From the NCBI GenBank assembly GCA_035628875.1, contig DASPIZ010000157.1, forward strand, positions 18,058 to 82,057: a stretch of 64,000 nucleotides of DNA. Reading direction: 5' to 3'. Both the position numbers and the translations under genes were made by a program. This DNA comes from Ohtaekwangia sp035628875 (GTDB taxonomy: Bacteria; Bacteroidota; Bacteroidia; Cytophagales; Cyclobacteriaceae). Position 1 is the first letter of the stretch; every line of letters begins with the position of its first letter. Positions 51,284-59,568 of the stretch are shown here, in pieces. The notes under the pieces were generated by a model that worked only from the letters and a program-made list of their open reading frames with translations, made no database searches and was not told the DNA's origin.

Positions 51284-53092
51284 ATGTTCGGGAATTTCAT
51301 GATGTGGCGTTTTGTGTTATTGTATGTGTTGATCGGAATGATTGTGCCGGAAGTATATGCGCAAAAGAAGGATACGACTTCTAACACTATTTTTAATAAT
51401 AAATTAACGAAGGAACTTCTGGACGCCGTAACCAGAAAACACCCGGAAGAAAAAACAAGTACGGTGAAAAGTGAGGATATCTTCCTTCGTTACCAAGGAA
51501 GAATTATTCGCAAGATCATCATTCGTCAAAACGGATTTGAAAAATCCATTTATGATTCCAGCAGAAGCATCCGGAATACAGTAACACGGATTGCAAATTC
51601 ACTACACACCAACACCAGGGACCAGGTGATCAGAAATCACTTATTTTTTAAAGCTAACCGGCCCCTCAATCCGTATCTCCTCGCCGATAATGAGCGTTAC
51701 CTCCGCGATCTGGATTTTATCCTGGATAGTAAGATTCGCGTAATTCCAGTCCGTGGCCGAAGAGATTCTGTTGACGTTATTGTAACCACCCGCGACCTCT
51801 TTACCCTGGGGGTTCATGGACGCCTTCGAGATGTGGATGAATTTTCAATTGGGATTTACGAAGCTAACCTGATGGGACAGGGGCAACGTGTGCAGGGTGA
51901 ATTCCTTGTGGAGCGTGAGCGTGAGCCTGTTGTAGGTAAAAGTTTTTTGTATACGAAGTCCAGCATATTCGGATCGCTCATACATCTTTCCACGGGGTAC
52001 ACTGAAATTAATAATGGTCGAAGTGCAGGAGAAGAAAACGAATATGCGTTCTATCTGCGGCTAGACAGACCGTTGGTTTCTCCGTATTCCCGAATGGCAG
52101 GTGGGTTAGAACTCAGCAGCAACTGGTCGGTAAATGTAGATCACGTGGATGATTCGTTATTTAAGCGATACCGGTATGATGTACAGGATATCTGGGCTGG
52201 TTATAACATTGGTATTAAGAATAAAATAGCCAATCGCACGCGGCACTTTGTAGGCATTCGTTACAATCGCCAGCACTTTGGTGAACAACCATCACAGGAA
52301 AATTATAGCCGAACCAGGCTATACAATGACCGGCAATCTGTATTGGCAGAGCTCACTTTTTATAATCAGAACTTTTATAAAATGAATTATATTTTTGGTT
52401 TCGGCCGAACAGAAGACGTTCCTTACGGTCAAACCATAAACCTTACGGCAGGATGGTCAGAGGAACTGGGGCTTAGTCGTATTTATGTCGGTTCTTATGC
52501 ATTAAAAAGAATTGTAAGGCCCAGTGGGCGGTTTTATGATATTGAAGCTGGCGCAGGAACGTTTTTCAATGATGGTTCCACCGAGGATGGCGTAGCATAC
52601 CTGCGCGGCGCTTTTTATACAAAGTTATATGAGGCCAAGAAGTCGCATGTCCGCCATAAATTTACCGCGGGATATTCAAGGGCGTTCAATAACCGCGTTC
52701 GTCCGCTGCTCTCGCTGAATAATGAGCTACAGGGATTCTCTCCAGACAGTTTGTACGGGCGTCAGCGTTTATTATTAAGTACCGAAACAACCATTTTTAC
52801 GCCATGGCACCTGATCGGATTTCGCTTTGCACCTTTTGCTTCCCTTGAAGGAGCGTACATTCACAGAAGGCTGGTGAATGGTAAACAAAGCCATGAAATT
52901 TTTGGTGGTACTTCCGGTGGAATCAGAATCAGAAATGAAAACCTCATCTTTGGAACCATTGAATTTCGGGCTTACTTTTTTCCACGAACAATTCCGGGCG
53001 TAGATCCTGTTAGTTTTAAGGTCACCACCAATGTACGTATCAAATACAGCGGAAGTTTTGTCCGGCCTCCTGACTTTGTCAGGTACAATTAA
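51284..53092 (+). CDS. Outer-membrane beta-barrel protein, BamA/TamA-like with POTRA-like N-terminus
   Basis: 602 residues. Signal peptide (VLLYVLIGMIVPEVYAQKK). A POTRA-like region lies at about 60-170: GRIIRKIIIRQNGFEKSIYD, NHLFFKANRPLNPYLLADNE, YLRDLDFILDSKIRVIP and DSVDVIVTTRDLFTLG. The remainder alternates short strands and ends in a barrel. NRPLNP and L-x-D-x-E-R-x-L-R are close to BamA/TamA/Sam50 POTRA signatures. It may be a dedicated outer-membrane insertase or receptor; role unknown. Its stop lies in the left target duplication of the MITE. Confidence 0.8.
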   Translation: MFGNFMMWRFVLLYVLIGMIVPEVYAQKKDTTSNTIFNNKLTKELLDAVTRKHPEEKTSTVKSEDIFLRYQGRIIRKIIIRQNGFEKSIYDSSRSIRNTVTRIANSLHTNTRDQVIRNHLFFKANRPLNPYLLADNERYLRDLDFILDSKIRVIPVRGRRDSVDVIVTTRDLFTLGVHGRLRDVDEFSIGIYEANLMGQGQRVQGEFLVEREREPVVGKSFLYTKSSIFGSLIHLSTGYTEINNGRSAGEENEYAFYLRLDRPLVSPYSRMAGGLELSSNWSVNVDHVDDSLFKRYRYDVQDIWAGYNIGIKNKIANRTRHFVGIRYNRQHFGEQPSQENYSRTRLYNDRQSVLAELTFYNQNFYKMNYIFGFGRTEDVPYGQTINLTAGWSEELGLSRIYVGSYALKRIVRPSGRFYDIEAGAGTFFNDGSTEDGVAYLRGAFYTKLYEAKKSHVRHKFTAGYSRAFNNRVRPLLSLNNELQGFSPDSLYGRQRLLLSTETTIFTPWHLIGFRFAPFASLEGAYIHRRLVNGKQSHEIFGGTSGGIRIRNENLIFGTIEFRAYFFPRTIPGVDPVSFKVTTNVRIKYSGSFVRPPDFVRYN

Positions 53093-53096
53093 GATG
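53087..53096 (+). repeat. Target-site duplication, left copy
   Basis: AATTAAGATG, identical to 53187-53196 and immediately outside the inverted-repeat element. The stop TAA (53090-53092) of the plus-strand barrel gene lies inside it. Confidence 0.8.
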
Positions 53097-53186
53097 CAAT
53101 GTCGTTTACTTAAGCTTCCGTCAACCTTCTCCTTTGGAGAGGGCAGGGTGAGGCAAAAAACAAACAAGCTTAGGTAAACGACATTG
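53097..53186. mobile_element. MITE-like inverted-repeat element with 10-bp target duplication
   Basis: Left end CAATGTCGTTTACTTAAGCT, one more T (53097-53117), and right end 53166-53186 are a 21-bp inverted repeat with one mismatch. The 48-bp centre holds a CCTTCTCC/GGAGAGG hairpin and GCAGGGTGAGGC. AATTAAGATG stands on both sides. No ORF fits inside. The terminal sequence is similar in pattern to what I remember of IS4-family ends, and that family makes about 10-bp duplications; this link is inference. Confidence 0.82.
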
Positions 53187-53196
53187 AATTAAGATG
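53187..53196 (+). repeat. Target-site duplication, right copy
   Basis: AATTAAGATG, identical to the left copy. The minus-strand TRIC gene stops (53191-53189) inside it. Confidence 0.8.
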
Positions 53197-53857
53197 GTTT
53201 ATCTTCTTTTTCAATGGGCTTAGTCTGCCAGTTAAATTTCACGGAAAGTAAACGTATGATAAAAGCGATCGAAGTAGCCGTGATGGCGGAAAGTGTCACG
53301 TTTGTTTCTGCTACTGTAACTAAGGATACATATAAGCTACATCCTACAATCGCTGCGAGTGCGTAGAACTGGCCAGGTTTAAAAATGATCGGTTCTTCCC
53401 TGATCAAAACGTCGCGTATAAGTCCCGCGCCGATTGCATTAAAGACACCAACAAGAATCGCGGCCAACGGAACCAAATGCGCCTGAAGGGCAGCCTGTGA
53501 TCCTACCACACCATACGCGCCAAGACCAAGCGCATCAACAATAAGTATTGGGCGTTTTAACTTATTGAATTTTCCATGGAACAACATGACCAGGATAAAG
53601 GCAGCGATGATCACCAGCAGGTAGTTGCCATCTGTAACGGCTTTTGGAGGTCCGGTCTGGATAAAGATGGCATCACGGATTAGTCCTCCACCCAATCCGG
53701 ATACAAAGGCAAGCATGAAGACACCTACAATATCATATTTTTTGCGAATAGCAGAGAGCGCGCCGGAAGAAGCAAACATGAAAACAGCAAAAAGATCGAA
53801 GACCATGAAGGTGGTGCTGAAATTGATCCGTTGGATCAGAAAAGGAACTTGTTCCAT
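53189..53857 (-). CDS. Trimeric intracellular cation channel (TRIC) family protein
   Basis: 222 residues from the ATG at 53857. A longer ORF reaches 53983, but a promoter-like motif at 53884-53891 lies inside that extension and the added residues do not resemble the family. Seven membrane helices. FDLFAVFMFASSGALSAIRKKYDIVGVFMLAFVSGLGGGLIRD and VGVFNAIGAGLIRDVLI are the duplicated halves with the G-G-L-I-R-D motif. Bacterial TRIC channels conduct monovalent cations in the inner membrane; some members were once called UPF0126. The C-terminus is encoded in the MITE target duplication. Confidence 0.9.
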   Translation of the reverse strand: MEQVPFLIQRINFSTTFMVFDLFAVFMFASSGALSAIRKKYDIVGVFMLAFVSGLGGGLIRDAIFIQTGPPKAVTDGNYLLVIIAAFILVMLFHGKFNKLKRPILIVDALGLGAYGVVGSQAALQAHLVPLAAILVGVFNAIGAGLIRDVLIREEPIIFKPGQFYALAAIVGCSLYVSLVTVAETNVTLSAITATSIAFIIRLLSVKFNWQTKPIEKEDKPS

Positions 53858-53883
53858 GATTGTGTCAGTGCGTGCTTTTGAAT

Positions 53884-53891
53884 CAAAGGTA
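53884..53891 (-). promoter_or_regulatory. Putative -7 promoter element of the TRIC gene
   Basis: On the minus strand TACCTTTG matches TAnnTTTG, leaving 26 bases to the ATG at 53857. It decides the start choice against 53983. Confidence 0.4.
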
Positions 53892-54006
53892 TATACAGTA
53901 CAATAAATCTTATGGTTCCCTTTCGTGATGTCAAAATTATTATTTTGCTGGCACAGGATCACAAGGACCAGGAACTGATTCAATTACATTACGCTCAGTT
54001 TTTAAG

Positions 54007-54014
54007 TATATTTG
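54007..54014 (+). promoter_or_regulatory. Putative -7 promoter element of the GltB-like gene
   Basis: TATATTTG is an exact TAnnTTTG match, 23 bases before the ATG at 54038. No clear -33 TTTG. Confidence 0.35.
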
Positions 54015-54037
54015 ATCATTACCCTTGAGTTTTACAT

Positions 54038-55621
54038 ATGAGAAAGATTTTTATCGGCACCAGTATCACTGTTACCATTCTTTTGATTCTGGCAGCTATA
54101 TTCTGGCATGTTGATGCGCTACTGGGATTTCTTATCGTTGGGCCGTTGATCGTGATGGGGATTCAGGACATGGTTCAGAAAAAGCAGTCTATAAAACGAA
54201 ACTTTCCTTTGCTTGGAAGACTGCGATACGTGTTTGAAGATATGCGTCCAAAGATTCAGCAATACTTTGTTGAAAACGATACAGATGGCGCTCCCATTAA
54301 CCGCATAGACCGGTCTGTTATTTATCAACGTGCAAAAAAACAAATCGATACCACGCCATTCGGCACACAGCTCGATGTGTACTCAGAAGGGTATGAATGG
54401 CTAAGTCATTCTATTGCACCACTTGATTTTCATATCCTGGAACATCATCCGCGCATTCTTGTCGGTAATAAAGATTGTAAGCAACCTTACCAGTCAAGTA
54501 TTCTGAATGTGTCCGCGATGAGTTTCGGATCATTGAGCGGAAACGCTGTAGAGGCGTTGAATGCCGGTGCCAAGATTGGTGGCTTTGCGCACAATACTGG
54601 CGAAGGCGGAATCAGTCCGCATCATTTGAAATACGGTGGAGACATTATCTGGCAGATCGGTACAGGCTATTTCGGCGCGCGTGACGCGGAGGGGAATTTC
54701 TCACCGCACACTTTCCAGGTGAATGCTTTGCGGCCTGAAGTTAAGATGATTGAGCTCAAGCTTTCTCAGGGTGCAAAACCTGGACATGGCGGTATTTTAC
54801 CTGCAAAAAAGAATACGCCTGAGATTGCCGCGATCCGATCCGTGAAACCATATACAACCGTATTTTCGCCACCGTTCCATAGCGCCTTTTCAACCCCTCG
54901 GGAATTGATTCTCTTCATCCATAAAATGCGCGAGCTGTCAGGTGGTAAGCCTGTAGGTTTTAAACTTTGCATTGGCCGTAAAAGTGAATTTATCTCAGTG
55001 TGTAAAGCTATGGTTGAATTGGATATATTTCCTGATTTTATTACCGTTGATGGCGGTGAAGGTGGTACAGGAGCGGCGCCACCTGAATTTTCAAATTCCG
55101 TTGGGATGCCGTTGTTGGATGGGCTGGCTTTCGTGGATAATATGCTGAAAGGATTTAATATCCGCCACCACATCCGCGTCGGGTGTTCGGGGAAAATTTT
55201 GACGGGATTCCATATGATTCGTGCGATTTCGTTAGGCGCCGAAATCTGCAACAGTGCGCGTGCCATGATGATGGCCCTCGGTTGCATTCAGGCGCTGGAG
55301 TGTAATAAGAATACTTGTCCTGCTGGAGTAGCAACGCAAAATCCGGAATTAGTGAACGGGTTGGTTGTTGCGGAGAAAAAGGTACGCATTGCCAACTACC
55401 ACAAACACACAATCGAAAGTTTCGTTGAGCTTTTAGCAGCAGCCGGATTGGACCAGCCCGGAAAATTGAACCGTCACCAAATTAGCAGAAGGGTCTTTAT
55501 GAATGAAGTAAAAACCTTTGAAGAGATTTATCCTTCTGTGCCATTGGGAGGTATGCTTCATGAGCAAATGCCGGAACGCTATAAAATGTCTTTTGCGGCA
55601 GCAAGTGCTGATAAGTTTTAA
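54038..55621 (+). CDS. FMN-binding glutamate synthase family protein (stand-alone GltB-like)
   Basis: 527 residues. Two N-terminal membrane helices (about 5-25, 28-45) anchor it. The barrel begins around FGTQLDVYSEGYEWL and contains ILNVSAMSFGSLSGNAVEALN, HNTGEGGISPHHLKYGGDI, KPGHGGILPAKKN, DFITVDGGEGGTGAAPPEF and a C-terminal CIQALECNKNTCPAGVATQNP with the three cysteines of a 3Fe-4S cluster. It lacks the glutaminase and C-terminal GXGXG domains of full GltB. Such proteins are thought to act as membrane-bound FMN oxidoreductases of unknown substrate, not true glutamate synthases. Confidence 0.9.
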   Translation: MRKIFIGTSITVTILLILAAIFWHVDALLGFLIVGPLIVMGIQDMVQKKQSIKRNFPLLGRLRYVFEDMRPKIQQYFVENDTDGAPINRIDRSVIYQRAKKQIDTTPFGTQLDVYSEGYEWLSHSIAPLDFHILEHHPRILVGNKDCKQPYQSSILNVSAMSFGSLSGNAVEALNAGAKIGGFAHNTGEGGISPHHLKYGGDIIWQIGTGYFGARDAEGNFSPHTFQVNALRPEVKMIELKLSQGAKPGHGGILPAKKNTPEIAAIRSVKPYTTVFSPPFHSAFSTPRELILFIHKMRELSGGKPVGFKLCIGRKSEFISVCKAMVELDIFPDFITVDGGEGGTGAAPPEFSNSVGMPLLDGLAFVDNMLKGFNIRHHIRVGCSGKILTGFHMIRAISLGAEICNSARAMMMALGCIQALECNKNTCPAGVATQNPELVNGLVVAEKKVRIANYHKHTIESFVELLAAAGLDQPGKLNRHQISRRVFMNEVKTFEEIYPSVPLGGMLHEQMPERYKMSFAAASADKF

Positions 55622-55626
55622 AGTAC

Positions 55627-56367
55627 TTACTTGGCCTGTTGCTGACGAAGTACTTCGTAAACGGCAACACCTGCAGCGACAGATACATTCAGGGAACTGA
55701 TCTTGCCCCGCATTGGAATGCGGGCGAGATCGTCAGCCTCACGTAATAAGACATCTGATATACCATCTTCCTCTGAGCCCATGATAAGTGCAATGGGTCC
55801 GGTAAGTGTGAGGTTGTAAAGATCTTCATTTGCCTTTTCTGTACACGCTACAACACGAATCCCACTTTCTCGTAACAGTTGTAAAACTTTCTTAAGATCT
55901 TTTTCCCGACAAATGGGTACATGATTTAACGCGCCTGCTGAAGTTTTCATCGCATCACTGGTGATTGGAGCGCTTCCCTTTTCTCCGACCACAATTGCAT
56001 CAAGGCCAACACATTCTGCGGTTCTTACAATAGCGCCAAAATTTCGCACATCGGTAATGCGGTCGAGTAAAAGCAGGAATGGGTCGCGTCCTTCGGTAAA
56101 TGCCTGGTGGATCACGTTTTCAAGTGAAGCAAAAGTTACTGCGGACAAAATGCAGATAACACCCTGATGGTTCTTCGTCGATAATCGCTTGAGTTTTTCC
56201 TGGGGAACGAAAGACACCGGCACATTATGCTCACGCGCGGTATGGAGTAATTCTTTAATCAGATCATTGTTTTGACCTGACTGGATCATGATTTTTTCAA
56301 TCACCTTACCAGCTGAAATCGCTTCGATCACAGCACGCGTGCCATAGATCATTTCTGTTTTTTCCAT
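55627..56367 (-). CDS. rlmB: 23S rRNA (guanosine(2251)-2'-O)-methyltransferase
   Basis: 246 residues, SPOUT class. The N-terminal substrate-binding part (about 1-75, EMIYGTRAVIEAISAGKVIEK and KLKRLSTKNHQGVICIL) precedes the knot: DRITDVRNFGAIVRTAECVG (motif 1), GLDAIVVGEKG, IALIMGSEEDGIS (motif 2) and IPMRGKISSLNVSVAAGVAVYE (motif 3, with the catalytic N). It methylates G2251 in the P-loop of 23S rRNA. Tail-to-tail with the GltB-like gene, five bases apart. Confidence 0.93.
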   Translation of the reverse strand: MEKTEMIYGTRAVIEAISAGKVIEKIMIQSGQNNDLIKELLHTAREHNVPVSFVPQEKLKRLSTKNHQGVICILSAVTFASLENVIHQAFTEGRDPFLLLLDRITDVRNFGAIVRTAECVGLDAIVVGEKGSAPITSDAMKTSAGALNHVPICREKDLKKVLQLLRESGIRVVACTEKANEDLYNLTLTGPIALIMGSEEDGISDVLLREADDLARIPMRGKISSLNVSVAAGVAVYEVLRQQQAK

Positions 56368-56394
56368 GAATACTTTTTTCTCCGGATCGCCGGT

Positions 56395-56637
56395 TTATTG
56401 TTGTTTTGCCAGGCGGTCAATCTCGGTCGCAAGTTTACGATCTTTTTCGGTTACCACATCCCCGGCGTCGTGCGTGGATAATTCGAAATTAATTTTGTTG
56501 TAGGTATTTGTCCAGGTCGGGTGGTGATTCATTTTTTCTGCTACGAAAGCAACCCGGGTCATAAACCCAAAGGCTTCTGTAAAATCGACGAACTTAAATT
56601 CTTTAGTCAATCGGTTATTTTCGTTTTTCCATTCCAT
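56395..56637 (-). CDS. phhB: 4a-hydroxytetrahydrobiopterin dehydratase
   Basis: 80 residues. EKMNHHPTWTNTYNKINFEL (residues about 35-54) is the PCD signature, with H38, H39 and P40 at the active site. VVTEKDRKLATEIDRLA closes the fold. It dehydrates the carbinolamine formed by aromatic amino acid hydroxylases, or acts as a pterin-handling protein. No hydroxylase is encoded in the window. It is 27 bp ahead of rlmB on the same strand. Confidence 0.92.
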   Translation of the reverse strand: MEWKNENNRLTKEFKFVDFTEAFGFMTRVAFVAEKMNHHPTWTNTYNKINFELSTHDAGDVVTEKDRKLATEIDRLAKQQ

Positions 56638-56702
56638 AATCTTTAATCTTTAGCGTGTTAACTGTTTGATTACTGGTGACTCGATGATTTTAAAATCATA
56701 TT

Positions 56703-56966
56703 TTATAAGGCGACAATTCCTTCAATCTTCGACGCTTTTTCGTATACATCGATTACTGCTTCACTAGAAGGCATCATCAGTTCTATGCTTACACTGATGT
56801 AATTACCTTTTTTTGAAGCGCGGTCTGATGTTTTGTGGTCGGGAAACAGGTCCTTTACTTCAGCTTCTTTTCCTTTCGGAACAATAAATTTAAACAGGTA
56901 GACCGATGGCCAGGTGTGATGCTGGTCAAGCTTTTCCCGAAAAGATATCATCCATTGCTGATCCAT
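56703..56966 (-). CDS. DUF493 family protein (YbeD-like)
   Basis: 87 residues, a small ferredoxin-fold regulator-like protein. WPSVYLFKFIVPKGKEAEV and YISVSIELMMPSSEAVIDVYEKASKIEGIV are the two beta-alpha-beta halves of the family. E. coli YbeD resembles an ACT-type domain; no function is fixed. The gene is preceded by the ppiD terminator and followed by phhB at 66 bp. Confidence 0.85.
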   Translation of the reverse strand: MDQQWMISFREKLDQHHTWPSVYLFKFIVPKGKEAEVKDLFPDHKTSDRASKKGNYISVSIELMMPSSEAVIDVYEKASKIEGIVAL

Positions 56967-57035
56967 GTGAAGTGGTTAAAATGTAACAGTACAGGAATAA
57001 AATCAACTGCCATTCCCAATGGCACTTAAAAAAAC

Positions 57036-57067
57036 AACGCCTTCCCGGTCCAGGCCGGGAAGGCGTT
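57036..57067 (-). terminator. Rho-independent terminator after ppiD
   Basis: Perfect 13-bp stem AACGCCTTCCCGG / CCGGGAAGGCGTT with a six-base loop. On the minus strand it is followed by GTTTTTTTAAG, so it ends the ppiD transcript 20 bp past the stop. Confidence 0.92.
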
Positions 57068-57087
57068 AATTTCGTTTAAAAAATGAA

Positions 57088-59196
57088 TCAATAAAACTTA
57101 AATCGATAGTCTTCAATATCCGCTTCTTCACGTATTGCCTCTGCAATACCCATTGAGTTGGTGTTAAAGGCATTTTGATTCATTTGCTCTTTATACGCAG
57201 TGTAATCATTCAGCGCCGGTGCTACAGTCTTGTTCTGGCTTTCAATAATAACAACACCATTTTCTCCTGCCAAAGGTGCTGACCGTTTTCCGCTCTCAAG
57301 TGAAAAGGCCACGCCAACCGCTTTCGGATCAAATCCTACAGTAGGCATGGAGTTGCTGCTGAGTTTTAAATCGCTGCTGGAATACACATTGGCATCAGGG
57401 CCGAATGCTTTGGCGATTTCATCCAGACTTCCATTTAGTGATTTTAATTTTTCGATAATATAATCGCCTTTCAGTTCTTTCGTTACTGCAGGTGTGATTT
57501 CTGTCTTTACAGCCTCGAGGGGTTTGTACCCTTCCTCAATTTTTTCTGTCATTACGGCAACTACCTGAAGATCCTGTAAATCAAAAATATCAGAAACTTC
57601 ACCTTGTTCGGCATCACGGTATAACCACTGCACAATTTGGCGAGCACCATCCACCGTGCCGATACGCGTATCACCTGAGGCAACGTTCTTTGCTTCTAAA
57701 ACAGCTATGCCTTGTTCTTTTGCTCGTGCCACAAAATCAGCTTCGTTTGAAAGATCAGCAGCGAACAATTCGGCTTTTCTGTATGATTCATTGATGGTAT
57801 GATCACTAGGCACAATTTCCTGTTCTACAATAGCCAGATTATAAGCCTGGTTGGTTTTTGTGTTCACCACTTCAATGATATGATATCCATAGTCAGTCTC
57901 AACAAGATCGTTCAATACACCTGTTTTAGTGGCATTGAAGACAGCCGTTTCGAATGGTTTAACCATTTGGCCACTGCTAAACCATCCCAGGTCGCCACCG
58001 CGGGAAGCGGTTCCATCGGTTCCGAACTCACGTGCTTTGGCCGCAAAGTCAGCACCGCCTTTAATATCTTTCAAAATTTCCTGTGCTTTTTCTTTCGCTT
58101 CTTTTTTGGCTTCATCGGTTGTATCCGTCCAACGAATCAAAATGTGTCGCGCATGGGCACTGTACGAAGTGTCATTGAATACCTCAGATACTTTAATCAC
58201 ACGGTAGGTATTGCCATCAAGAACAGGCCCGATCACATTTCCTTCGATCAGGTCAGTTTCGCTGAGGTAAACCGGAATATTTCCTTTGTTGTATTTTCCG
58301 TAGGGGTTGTCTCCGGTTGTTTGTGCTGCTGCGTAGACAGAGTCATTGTCGGAATTTTTCAGGTGCGCAACAACATCAGCCAATTGTTCCTGAACCGCAG
58401 CAGAATCTTCCGCTGATGGAACTACGGGAAATGTTACATATTTCAGGCTGCGTACTTCGTCTGTTTTGAATCGTTCCTTGTTTTCATTGTAATATTTTTG
58501 GAAAGCCTGATCTGTTACATTGACGGTTGAATCACTTACAGCGTAATAAGGCACATAAAGGTATTTCACTTCGGCAACATCGCTCTGAAGATGGTATTCG
58601 CGTTCTGCTTCAGCTGTTGTTACGTATGTGGTTTTCAGCAGGAGGTTCTCGTACTTGATTCTCTCGCGTGCAGGCTTGAGGTCGCGTTGAAAAATATCCC
58701 AGCGGACACGCGCTTCCGAGCCTACCGGCATAGTGCTTATTTGTTTGATGTAGTTGCCCAACTGCGCACGATCAAATTCACCGGTTTCCTGGTTGGTAAA
58801 CGACTGCCGGATTCCGGGTGCAATGTTCTTACCGTAAACCATATCTTCGAGTTCTTTATCAGGTACTGCAACGCCCACTTTCTCGTATTGAGGAACGATG
58901 GCATTACGGGCGATCAAAAGATCCCACGCCTGCTGACGAATTCCGATCATGTCGCGTTCGGTAGGTTCATAACCATTCGAAAGGTAAAAGCTAGCCTCCC
59001 GTTCCCGGATTACGGCCTGAAATTCTTCGATGGAAATATCATTGCCGGCAATTTCGCCCACTTTGTTTCTGCCCATATTCAGAATATTGGAGTTACCGCT
59101 AAAAATGTCTCCAAGAATAAAAGCTGCAATCGCGACAAACACGAAAACCACCACCCAGGTGCCCATTCTATCACGTAACGAACCTATTAATGCCAT
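57088..59196 (-). CDS. ppiD: Peptidylprolyl isomerase, PpiD/SurA-like membrane-anchored chaperone
   Basis: 702 residues. One N-terminal membrane helix (about 13-33) is followed by a SurA_N-like domain (about 36-240, KVGEIAGNDISIEEFQAVI). A PpiC rotamase domain lies at about 345-445 (HARHILIRWTDTTD, EFGTDGTASRGGDLGWFSSGQMV, TDYGYHIIEV), and a second helical arm extends to the C-terminus. It should assist folding of outer-membrane proteins at the periplasmic face of the inner membrane. It stands downstream of lptC and coaX on the same strand, an order I recall as common in Bacteroidota. Confidence 0.92.
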   Translation of the reverse strand: MALIGSLRDRMGTWVVVFVFVAIAAFILGDIFSGNSNILNMGRNKVGEIAGNDISIEEFQAVIREREASFYLSNGYEPTERDMIGIRQQAWDLLIARNAIVPQYEKVGVAVPDKELEDMVYGKNIAPGIRQSFTNQETGEFDRAQLGNYIKQISTMPVGSEARVRWDIFQRDLKPARERIKYENLLLKTTYVTTAEAEREYHLQSDVAEVKYLYVPYYAVSDSTVNVTDQAFQKYYNENKERFKTDEVRSLKYVTFPVVPSAEDSAAVQEQLADVVAHLKNSDNDSVYAAAQTTGDNPYGKYNKGNIPVYLSETDLIEGNVIGPVLDGNTYRVIKVSEVFNDTSYSAHARHILIRWTDTTDEAKKEAKEKAQEILKDIKGGADFAAKAREFGTDGTASRGGDLGWFSSGQMVKPFETAVFNATKTGVLNDLVETDYGYHIIEVVNTKTNQAYNLAIVEQEIVPSDHTINESYRKAELFAADLSNEADFVARAKEQGIAVLEAKNVASGDTRIGTVDGARQIVQWLYRDAEQGEVSDIFDLQDLQVVAVMTEKIEEGYKPLEAVKTEITPAVTKELKGDYIIEKLKSLNGSLDEIAKAFGPDANVYSSSDLKLSSNSMPTVGFDPKAVGVAFSLESGKRSAPLAGENGVVIIESQNKTVAPALNDYTAYKEQMNQNAFNTNSMGIAEAIREEADIEDYRFKFY

Positions 59197-59217
59197 AATT
59201 TAAATTTTAAAGAGCCG

Positions 59218-59225
59218 CAAATTTA
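59218..59225 (-). promoter_or_regulatory. Putative -7 promoter element of ppiD
   Basis: On the minus strand TAAATTTG matches TAnnTTTG, 21 bases before the ATG at 59196. A TTAAC stretch precedes it but no TTTG. Confidence 0.35.
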
Positions 59226-59320
59226 ACTGGTTATCTGTATTAGAAAAATATCGGATTTTAAAAAACGAAAAAGACCGATAAAGAGTGCCAAATCCGAAGC
59301 TTCGGAAGCCTTTTCGAGCC

Positions 59321-59545
59321 TTATTTCTTACGGACAGGCTTGGTGGCTCCTTTTTTTTCCGACGAACCCTGCTGTCTGGCCTCTTGCTTTTGTTTGTTTT
59401 TTTTGAAGTTGAATACGAAAAACAAGGTTAGGGCTGCCATAAAAGCCCAATACGCATGGTTAAAGCCTAATACAATGGTTTGATCAATGCCAATGATGAT
59501 AAAAGCTAAGGCAAGACCAAGAAGTAAAATATCGGATAATTTCAT
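59321..59545 (-). CDS. Small membrane protein of unknown function
   Basis: 74 residues from the ATG at 59545 (MKLSDILLLGLALAF); the longer reading starts at a TTG five codons upstream. Two membrane helices (about 3-22, 28-45) with GIDQTIVLGFNHAYWAF between them, then a basic tail FKKNKQKQEARQQGSSEKKG and KPVRKK. Located 23 bp after lptC and 124 bp ahead of ppiD on the same strand. I recall the same small gene at this place in other Bacteroidota. Function unknown. Confidence 0.75.
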   Translation of the reverse strand: MKLSDILLLGLALAFIIIGIDQTIVLGFNHAYWAFMAALTLFFVFNFKKNKQKQEARQQGSSEKKGATKPVRKK

Positions 59546-59568
59546 GCGGTTCTGGTTCAATCTCGCGG

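Noticed and set aside
53858..53983. N-terminal extension of the TRIC protein
   Set aside because: A promoter-like TACCTTTG lies inside it, and the added residues do not match the family, which starts just before the first membrane helix.
54766..55287. 173-codon antisense reading inside the GltB-like gene
   Set aside because: Its sequence is the shadow of a glycine-rich FMN barrel, with no family signature.
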